The notes beneath the pieces were generated by a model. That model ran no database searches. It was not told where the DNA came from and worked only from the letters and a program-made list of their open reading frames with translations. Shown here in pieces: positions 35,423 to 41,313 of a stretch of 41,313 bases of DNA; the first letter of the stretch is position 1; each line of letters opens with the position of its first letter. The stretch is from the NCBI RefSeq assembly GCF_900129805.1, contig NZ_FQWY01000019.1:1-41313 (forward strand). Reading direction: 5' to 3'. The translations under genes and the position numbers were made by a program. The stretch is from Thermosyntropha lipolytica DSM 11003 (GTDB lineage: Bacteria > Bacillota > Syntrophomonadia > Syntrophomonadales > Syntrophomonadaceae).

Positions 35423-37636
35423 TTAATCACCTCTTACTTCTCCTGGTAAAACCCTTCTTACTTCTAGAACATCCTTCACTTTTTTAATTCTCTGCATAGC
35501 GGCATACAAACGGTTTATATCTTTAATCTCCAGTTTAAGGTTTATCAAAGCTTCATCATTTTTGGTAACCCGGGAATAAACAGAATTAATATGGATTTTC
35601 ATATCGGCAATTACTGTCATCACATCTGTAGTTAAACGATCACGGTCATAAGCCTTAACTTCAATCTCCACATTAAACATGCCTTTGTCATCTGACCATT
35701 CTACTTCGATTATCCGATCAGGTTCATTTTTTAAATAATTTTGCAGGTTGGGACAATCCTGGCGATGTACGGAAACCCCGCGTCCTCTGGTTATATAGCC
35801 CAAAACCTTATCTCCCGGGAGGGGATTACAGCAGCGGGCAAGCCTTATAGCTACATCATCTACCCCTTTTATGCGTAAAGCCGCAGCTTCCCGGTTTTTA
35901 GCAGTCGTTTTTTGATTAGCATGGGCAATCTCTATTATATCTTCTACCTGCGTAGCCGGGAAAAACAGTTCTTTTTGCCGGTTTATAACCTGATTAGGGG
36001 TTATAACTCCATCTCCTACCGCCGCCAGCAGATCATCAGCCGTATTAAAATTAAACTTTTTGGCCACTTCCGTAAGTTTGGCCTCTTTCATCAATTCCTT
36101 GGGATCAAGGTGTTTCTTTTTAAGCTCCTTTTCTAAAATATCTCTGCCTTTGATTATATTGCTCTGTTTCTTTTCCCGGTTAAACCACTGTTTTATACGG
36201 CTTTTAGCCGTTGAAGTCTTTACAAAGTTAAGCCAGTCATAGGTAGGCCCGGGTGAATGTTTGGAAGTTATAATCTCAACGATATCGCCATTTCCCAAGG
36301 GATAATCCAGCGGCACTATGCGGCCATTAACCTTGGCTCCAATACACTGATGTCCTACTTCCGTATGCACACGGTAGGCAAAATCTACCGGGCATGCTCC
36401 TTTAGGGAGTTCAATAACAGCCCCTTTGGGAGTAAAAACAAATACCGTATCATCAAAAAGGTCTATCTTAAGGGACTCCATAAATTCACGCGTATCCTTG
36501 ACATCCTGCTGCCACTCCAGAAGTTGCCTCAGCCAGGAAAGTTTTTCATCAAACTTCCTTTCTTTGGGATTATCACCTTCTTTATACCTCCAGTGGGCAG
36601 CTATGCCATATTCAGCCGTTCTGTGCATCTCCCAGGTTCTTATCTGCACCTCAAAAGGTTCGCCACCTTTGCCGATAAGGGTAGTATGGAGGGACTGATA
36701 CATATTAGGCTTGGGAGTAGCTATATAATCTTTAAATCTTCCCGGCAAAGGCTTCCACATAGTATGGATTATTCCCAAAACCCCATAACAATCCCGTACA
36801 TCATTTACTATCACCCGGATGGCGATCTTGTCATATATCTCATCAATATCCTTATTCTGCTTGACCATCTTTTTGTATATACTGTAAATATTTTTAGGAC
36901 GGCCGGCAATATCGGCTTCAATCCCCATTTCATCCAATCTCTGTTTTATTTGCGCAATAAGCTCGTGTACATATTCTTCTCTTTCTTTCCGCTTTTGTTT
37001 AAGCCTTTTGGCAATTTCATAATACATTTCTTTATCCAGATAATAAAAAGCTAAATCTTCTAATTCCCATTTAATCTTAAATATCCCTAATCTATGGGCC
37101 AAAGGAGCAAAAATTTCCAAGGTTTCCCGGGCAATTTCCTTTTGCTTTTCCTCATTCTGATGATAGTGCAGAGTGCGCATATTATGCAGCCGGTCAGCCA
37201 GCTTTATCAAAATAACCCGTATATCTTTAGCCATAGCAATAAACATCTTGCGGAGATTTTCCGCCTGAGCATCTTCTTTCGACTTAAAATCGATACGGCT
37301 CAGTTTGGTTACCCCATCAACCAGCAGGGCGATTTCTTCCCCAAATTCATCTACAATATTCAAATAGGTAAGATGAGTATCCTCTATCACATCATGCAGG
37401 AGAGCAGCGGCAATAGTTTCTACATCTAGTTCCAGATCAGCCAAAATAAGAGCTACTTCCAGAGGATGAATTATATAAGGTTCCCCGGAAATCCTTTTTT
37501 GTCCGGCATGAGCTGCATAGGCACAGTTATAGGCCCTCTCAATCAGTTCAATATCGGCATCAGGATCATATGATTTAACCTTTTCAATTATTTTTTCCGG
37601 TCCGATCATTTCTGTTCCTAACATCATTATCACCAC
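35423..37636 (-). CDS. relA: Bifunctional (p)ppGpp synthetase/hydrolase Rel
   Basis: 737 aa, long-form RSH protein. The N-terminal HD hydrolase has LHDVIEDTH (His81-Asp82). The synthetase contains RFKD (300-303), the RxKD form linked with bifunctional rather than synthesis-only enzymes. A TGS domain (VFTPKGAVIELPKGA), a zinc-finger region (RCCNPLPGD) and a C-terminal ACT domain follow. It senses starved ribosomes. The start is not certain: GTG 37636 has GGAG seven bases upstream, and an ATG at 37609 also fits family length. Either start lies inside the recJ 3' end. The usual apt gene between recJ and relA is absent. Confidence 0.95.
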   Translation of the reverse strand: MVIMMLGTEMIGPEKIIEKVKSYDPDADIELIERAYNCAYAAHAGQKRISGEPYIIHPLEVALILADLELDVETIAAALLHDVIEDTHLTYLNIVDEFGEEIALLVDGVTKLSRIDFKSKEDAQAENLRKMFIAMAKDIRVILIKLADRLHNMRTLHYHQNEEKQKEIARETLEIFAPLAHRLGIFKIKWELEDLAFYYLDKEMYYEIAKRLKQKRKEREEYVHELIAQIKQRLDEMGIEADIAGRPKNIYSIYKKMVKQNKDIDEIYDKIAIRVIVNDVRDCYGVLGIIHTMWKPLPGRFKDYIATPKPNMYQSLHTTLIGKGGEPFEVQIRTWEMHRTAEYGIAAHWRYKEGDNPKERKFDEKLSWLRQLLEWQQDVKDTREFMESLKIDLFDDTVFVFTPKGAVIELPKGACPVDFAYRVHTEVGHQCIGAKVNGRIVPLDYPLGNGDIVEIITSKHSPGPTYDWLNFVKTSTAKSRIKQWFNREKKQSNIIKGRDILEKELKKKHLDPKELMKEAKLTEVAKKFNFNTADDLLAAVGDGVITPNQVINRQKELFFPATQVEDIIEIAHANQKTTAKNREAAALRIKGVDDVAIRLARCCNPLPGDKVLGYITRGRGVSVHRQDCPNLQNYLKNEPDRIIEVEWSDDKGMFNVEIEVKAYDRDRLTTDVMTVIADMKIHINSVYSRVTKNDEALINLKLEIKDINRLYAAMQRIKKVKDVLEVRRVLPGEVRGD

Positions 37637-40406
37637 GCCAAAGCTCCATTATCCTGCTTTTCCAGTTATAAAAAGCCTTTTTTTCCGCCAGTCCTTCCAG
37701 ATAATAAGGAGATTCCGCAATATCAACAGTCGCCACTGCAGGCTGCAAAAGCTTTATTTCCATAATACTACCCTTTTTTCTTATTTGACACAAGTCCAAA
37801 TCACTAAGAATGTGCAAAACAGCAGCCACATCCTGTTTCTTTAAATCCCCATCGGTCAATTTATTTACCTCATGGGTCAACTTTTCCAGTTCCACCTCAA
37901 GAACTGCTCCCGGATGTCTGAACAAATAAGTCAATACTGATTTTACTATACCGGCATCAGGATAATGTCGTTTTAAAAAAATATCATGCTCATCTAATTT
38001 TTCCTGACTAAATAAAAACACCGGATTTATTTGGTCAGCTGCTGCTATCTGATCCATAACCAGCCTGGTTTCATAAAGGCTTAAAGGCATGTCGGCAAAA
38101 ACTACTTCATCTAATTCCGCAATAAATCTGCCTGTTCCCCCATCAGTCAACAATACCCCTTCCTCCAGGGCATCAAAAACATGGCGCATATAATCGCGTT
38201 TCCTTACATCCTCTTCTCCGGCTTCTATCAGTACATTGGGGATCTTCTCCTGCCAGAGCTTAAGCGTGCTCATTTTATTGGCATACACCAATACCTTTTT
38301 TTTCCCGGAGTATCGCCATTTATCTTTCCACTTTATATTGGCAACCATCTGCTCTTCCCAGTTATCATACCCATAATAAATTCCTGCTCCGGCTTTATCA
38401 TCCATAACTTTTATTATATAAGGCCAATCTTTTACCAGCTTTTTTTTACATATATAATCATACAAAGCCTGAGTCAAGAGAAATATTTTATTTTCATTTT
38501 TTATAAGATATTGTAATCTCCTTTTTCTCTCTTCCGGAGCCAGCTTACCATGTATGGCACACAAAACCCCGGGCCTAAAAAACAATTCCAGCTGTAAAGC
38601 ATGTTTTTTTAACACCCGGTAAGTGGGATAAAGTAAAACTACTGGCTTTCCTTCTTCTATGGGAGATAAAATCCCTGTCCACCACTCCCGTTTATTCAGG
38701 TGGGATGAGGCGATATAGGGATTATCAGGCACAAAAGATGGCTTTATTTCTTTAATCTTCAGCTGAATAGTTCTTTCCCCTCTAAAATCATTATATTCCA
38801 GATAAAAGACTACATCATGATAACACTTATCCAGCGGAAAATTCATAAATTCAGGTTTGCCAAAAGCTACTGCTGCCAGGTTGCCGGGATTGAGGTTCAT
38901 TTTAACATGATCCCTGTCCTTGCCTACCAGATAAGCAGAGGTTACCTCCATTTTGCGCGCTATAAAATAAGGGATCTCATTGCCTTCCCCATAAGGCTTT
39001 AACTTCTCTATCTCATCTAACAATCTTTCATTTATATCTTCTGGCCTGATTTCACAATCAATTAATAAAACCGGTTTAAGAAGAGCGGCATCTATATTAT
39101 CCCTGGCCCAGGCAGATAATTTTTCTTTAAAAACCGCAAATTTATCTCTTTCTATAGTAAGCCCGGCTGCCATCTTATGGCCGCCAAAATGAACCAGTTC
39201 TGAACGGCAAGAAGCTAAAGCCTCATAAAGATTTATGTCCCCTGTACTCCTTCCCGAACCACGTCCCATCCCTTCTTCCCAGGATATAAGGACAGCAGGC
39301 CGGTTATACCTTTCACAGATGCGGGAAGCTACAATCCCTAAAACCCCAGGATGCCAGTTATCACCTGCCACTACAATAATCTTTTCCCTTTCCAGATCCA
39401 CCTCATTTTCGACCTTTAAAACCACTTCTTTACAGATACAATCCTCCAGGTTTTTGCGCTCATTATTTAGCTGGCAAAGCTTTTCGGCAATCTCCTGGCA
39501 TGCAGCCTCATCATCGCGCAAAAAAAGCTCTACCGCTAAATCCGCCTTATAGAGCCTTCCTGCCGAATTAATCCGGGGAGCTATGATAAATCCCAGATGC
39601 CAGGGAGTAATTTCCTCTTTTTCTCTAAGCCCGGTTTTCTCCAAAAGGGCTTTAAGCCCCCGGTTCCTGGTAGCCGGCATCCTCTTTAAACCTTCTTTTA
39701 CAATAATCCGGTTATCACCGGTAAGAGGCATAATATCAGCAACTGTAGCTAAAGCAGCCAGCTCTATAAAATGATAAGCCTCTTCTCCAATTAAAGCTTC
39801 TGCCAGTTTGAAAACTACTCCTGCCCCGGCCAGATGCATGATATCTTCTTCTTCATCCAGCTTAGGGTTTATTATAGCCTTAGCTTCCGGCAATACCTCA
39901 GGGGGAGTGTGATGATCAGTTATTATCATATCCATACCCAGTTGGGCTGCCGTTTCTGCCTCTTTAACTGAAGTTATCCCACAGTCAACACTTATAAGCA
40001 GATTATAGCCTTTTTCAGCCAGCTTAATGACTGCTTCTTCATTGAGTCCATAACCTTCACTAAAGCGGTCTGGAATATAATAATCAGCCTTTAAGCCCAA
40101 CTTTTCCAGACATTTAAGCATTATCACCGTACTGCATATACCATCTACATCATAATCACCATATATGACTACCTTTTCTCCCCGGCTAACCGCCTCCTTT
40201 ATCCTTAAAACTGCCTGGTTTATACCTTGCATGCGATAAGGAGAAATTAAATCATTCAATCCTCCTGCAAGAAATTTATGTACCTTGGCTTCTTCATCTA
40301 TTCCCCTCTGGGTAAGCAAAACAGCTAAAGGCCAGGATAAGCCCAATTTATCTTGCAGCTGCCCAGCCTTATGTCGAGAAAAATCCTTTATCTTCCAAAC
40401 CGTCAT
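37584..40406 (-). CDS. recJ: Single-stranded-DNA-specific exonuclease RecJ with long C-terminal region
   Basis: 940 aa from ATG 40406. It has the 5'-3' ssDNA exonuclease core: GDYDVDG (83-89), TDHH (163-166), DHHA1 with GGHKMAAG (408-415), and the following OB-like domain. About 340 further residues follow. They contain short stretches resembling SF2 helicase motifs (LLYPTYRVL, VMDDKAGAG, VLVYANKMS, LLTDGGTGR, VVFADMPLS) but no Walker A. The chosen ATG has GGAGG 14 bases upstream, which is long. An upstream ATG at 40460 overlaps the -10 box. The last 53 bases overlap relA. Confidence 0.93.
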   Translation of the reverse strand: MTVWKIKDFSRHKAGQLQDKLGLSWPLAVLLTQRGIDEEAKVHKFLAGGLNDLISPYRMQGINQAVLRIKEAVSRGEKVVIYGDYDVDGICSTVIMLKCLEKLGLKADYYIPDRFSEGYGLNEEAVIKLAEKGYNLLISVDCGITSVKEAETAAQLGMDMIITDHHTPPEVLPEAKAIINPKLDEEEDIMHLAGAGVVFKLAEALIGEEAYHFIELAALATVADIMPLTGDNRIIVKEGLKRMPATRNRGLKALLEKTGLREKEEITPWHLGFIIAPRINSAGRLYKADLAVELFLRDDEAACQEIAEKLCQLNNERKNLEDCICKEVVLKVENEVDLEREKIIVVAGDNWHPGVLGIVASRICERYNRPAVLISWEEGMGRGSGRSTGDINLYEALASCRSELVHFGGHKMAAGLTIERDKFAVFKEKLSAWARDNIDAALLKPVLLIDCEIRPEDINERLLDEIEKLKPYGEGNEIPYFIARKMEVTSAYLVGKDRDHVKMNLNPGNLAAVAFGKPEFMNFPLDKCYHDVVFYLEYNDFRGERTIQLKIKEIKPSFVPDNPYIASSHLNKREWWTGILSPIEEGKPVVLLYPTYRVLKKHALQLELFFRPGVLCAIHGKLAPEERKRRLQYLIKNENKIFLLTQALYDYICKKKLVKDWPYIIKVMDDKAGAGIYYGYDNWEEQMVANIKWKDKWRYSGKKKVLVYANKMSTLKLWQEKIPNVLIEAGEEDVRKRDYMRHVFDALEEGVLLTDGGTGRFIAELDEVVFADMPLSLYETRLVMDQIAAADQINPVFLFSQEKLDEHDIFLKRHYPDAGIVKSVLTYLFRHPGAVLEVELEKLTHEVNKLTDGDLKKQDVAAVLHILSDLDLCQIRKKGSIMEIKLLQPAVATVDIAESPYYLEGLAEKKAFYNWKSRIMELWRGDNDVRNRNDRTGKNN

Positions 40407-40458
40407 CTTATGGTTATTAGCCTCCTTCAAAAAACAAACATCGCCAATTATAAAAAAC

Positions 40459-40464
40459 ATTATA
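40459..40464 (-). promoter_or_regulatory. Likely -10 element of the recJ-relA-dtd unit
   Basis: A perfect minus-strand TATAAT about 50 bases before the recJ start. No convincing -35 is visible at 16-18 bp. Transcription would begin near 40452, upstream of the GGAGG site. Confidence 0.35.
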
Positions 40465-40649
40465 ACCTAAAATCCCCGTTTTTTATGGATAAATTTCTTT
40501 TTTTATAATAAAATTTTGCATATAGTGTATATTTAATTAAGGAGGTTAGCGACAACAAACCATAGTAATACAAAGTGATATAACTTTAATTGGTGATAAT
40601 AGATGTTATTAAGTATGCAAAAAGTAAAGGATCAGCTGAAGAACAATTA
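40465..40649. other. Spacer between recJ and the IS607 remnant
   Basis: No supported gene. A strong AAGGAGG at 40539-40545 (plus strand) has no start codon at usable distance and may be the abandoned ribosome binding site of the lost tnpA 5' end. Reading frames here are broken every few codons. The left boundary of the element cannot be placed. Confidence 0.4.
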
Positions 40650-40652
40650 TAA

Positions 40653-40754
40653 ACTAGAAAAATGGCAGAAGACTTAATAGCAATAGTCACCTCATTTGCA
40701 GCCAGGATTTACGGACAAAGAGGTGATAAAAGGGATGATAACAATACAGACTAA
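40653..40754 (+). pseudogene. tnpA: C-terminal remnant of IS607 serine recombinase TnpA
   Basis: An open frame after a TAA at 40650-40652 reads AEDLIAIVTSFAARIYGQRG followed by a basic tail, ending at 40752-40754. This is the conserved C-terminal helix of IS607 transposases (EDL-AIVTSF-ARLYG-R). The catalytic serine domain and the N-terminal MerR-like DNA-binding domain are missing. It overlaps tnpB by 20 bases, as intact IS607 elements commonly do. Confidence 0.75.
40687..40726 (+). promoter_or_regulatory. Inverted repeat covering the tnpB ribosome binding site
   Basis: TCACCTC (40687-40693) is the exact complement of GAGGTGA (40720-40726), which contains the tnpB Shine-Dalgarno sequence. 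The loop is 26 nt. It could hide the site until tnpA translation opens it. Confidence 0.4.
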
Positions 40755-41301
40755 ACTTACTTTCCCGAGCAAAGAAGATGAGCGAGCAGTAGCGGATTTA
40801 ATGAGAAGATGGTCAGCCTGCATGAGATTTGCATACCACAGGCTTCTAGAAGGCAAAACCAGAAACGAACTTAAAAGAGACCTTCAAGGGGTTTTTCACC
40901 TGAATTCGAGGTATGCAGATGATGCGATAATAAAGGCAAAAAGCGTTCTTGAGTCATGCAGAGAAAAAGGCGAAAACCCCAGTAAAGTTATTTTCGGCGG
41001 CAGGAATTTATTTAAAAAACTCAAGAAACGGCATATAAATGGAAATGAATATAAAAAACTGCAACAAAAATGGCAGGAAAAAAGAAAAGGCCATCTCTAC
41101 TCAAGAGGAGACAAGACAAAGAAGGGAAATCTCAACACAAGAATTGAAATAGATGAAAATAGTGCTGCACTCAGAATCAACGTAGGAGAAAGTGCGAGAC
41201 ATCTCTGTCCTGAAGAGAGTAATCTTTTCAGGGCAAGTGGGGAGACCCGGATAAGGGCGCGAGTTCCTGTTTCTTGGGACAGGGGCTATGGGAGTGCTTA
41301 A
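40735..41301 (+). pseudogene. tnpB: Internally deleted TnpB (IS607/IS605-type RNA-guided nuclease)
   Basis: ATG 40735 follows AGAGGTG. The frame is open for 188 residues. The first ~135 match the N-terminal part of TnpB (TIQTKLTFPSKEDE, RRWSACMRFAYHRLLEG, KKGNLNTRIEIDE). After LRINVGE the sequence jumps to a tail (SARHLCPEESNLFRA) that looks like the extreme C terminus. The RuvC catalytic residues and the zinc-binding cysteines expected in between are absent, and length is about half of a normal TnpB. An in-frame internal deletion explains this best. The protein cannot be an active nuclease. Confidence 0.75.
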
Positions 41302-41313
41302 ATACCGCCTGCT
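41190..41313 (+). ncRNA. Candidate omega-RNA (TnpB guide RNA scaffold) at the element's 3' end
   Basis: In TnpB elements the guide RNA overlaps the tnpB 3' end and runs to the right end. Here that part remains and is rich in hairpins, for example GGG(GAGA)CCC near 41240 and CCTGTTT...GGGACAGG at 41266-41283. The right end lies beyond the window, so neither the guide nor the transcript can be confirmed. Confidence 0.3.

Larger units (their letters stand above)
40650..41313 (+). mobile_element. Decayed IS607-family element, continuing past the window
   Basis: The remnant contains the end of a serine-recombinase tnpA overlapping the start of tnpB, the gene order and overlap typical of IS607. 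Both genes are incomplete: tnpA lacks its catalytic domain and tnpB most of its interior. It is the only clearly transferred DNA in the window and lies on the opposite strand to all intact genes. End sequences and target-site copies cannot be identified. Confidence 0.75.

Noticed and set aside
391-40400. Many plus-strand open frames of 60-265 codons opposite the minus-strand genes
   Set aside because: They mirror well-identified genes, lack ribosome binding sites and recognisable domains, and have the composition expected of antisense frames.
40603-40677. 24-codon plus-strand ORF (MLLSMQKVKDQ...) before the tnpA remnant
   Set aside because: It is in a different frame from the tnpA end, has only a weak site and no similarity I can name. 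Probably degenerate DNA of the element.
1-41313. CRISPR arrays, tRNA or rRNA genes, prophage or defence genes
   Set aside because: No regularly spaced repeats, no tRNA cloverleaf in the intergenic gaps, and no phage or defence domains were seen.

Overview
The window reads as a chromosomal core region of an anaerobic, endospore-lineage Firmicute (Clostridia). Gene order and gene set resemble Syntrophomonas-type organisms, but the genus cannot be fixed from this sequence. The supporting signs are the Firmicutes dcw order (mraZ-rsmH-ftsL-PBP ... divIB-ylxW/X-sbp-ftsA-ftsZ), a T-box leader, 6S RNA between aspS and the tcdA-like gene, the recJ-relA-dtd-MBL-hemZ-hisS-aspS block, moderately AT-rich DNA, and strong AGGAGG-type ribosome binding sites often paired with TTG starts. 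Every well-supported gene except the remnants at the two edges lies on the minus strand, so the window is described below from high to low coordinates in the direction of transcription.

Right edge (about 40.5-41.3 kb, plus strand): a decayed IS607-family element. It keeps only the C-terminal 30 codons of the serine recombinase tnpA, overlapping a tnpB that has lost most of its interior but keeps its 5' end and a hairpin-rich 3' end. From 40.4 to 34.3 kb: recJ, relA/spoT, dtd and a metallo-beta-lactamase-fold hydrolase. From 34.3 to 27.6 kb: a phenylalanine-specific T-box leader (specifier UUC) with one Stem I but two successive antiterminator/terminator modules. It drives aroF-pheA-hemZ-hisS-aspS. 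From 27.55 to 27.34 kb: a 6S RNA gene with its own promoter. From 27.3 to 24.1 kb: tcdA-like E1 enzyme, an endonuclease III-type glycosylase, phenylacetate-CoA ligase (paaK) and a tandem ACT-domain protein.

From 23.9 to 20.5 kb: a three-gene envelope operon (small multi-TM protein, 649-aa secreted or anchored heptad-rich protein, secreted stalk-domain protein). Its function is not known to me, and it is the least explained coding region here. It ends in a strong terminator whose loop contains a plausible promoter for the following PHP-domain phosphoesterase (20.4-19.4 kb).

From 19.2 to 0.4 kb: the division and cell wall cluster. Four 10-bp MraZ boxes and a sigma-A-like promoter precede mraZ-rsmH-ftsL-PBP-murE-murF-mraY-murD-ftsW-murG-murC-murA. 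A terminator after murA and an extended -10 promoter start a second unit, divIB-DUF881-sbp-ftsA-ftsZ, which ends in a terminator. MurE carries the DNPR motif, so meso-diaminopimelate peptidoglycan is expected. murB is absent from its usual place beside murC/murA, and apt is absent from between recJ and relA. At the left edge (1-129) a plus-strand reading frame looks like the end of a membrane protein converging on ftsZ.
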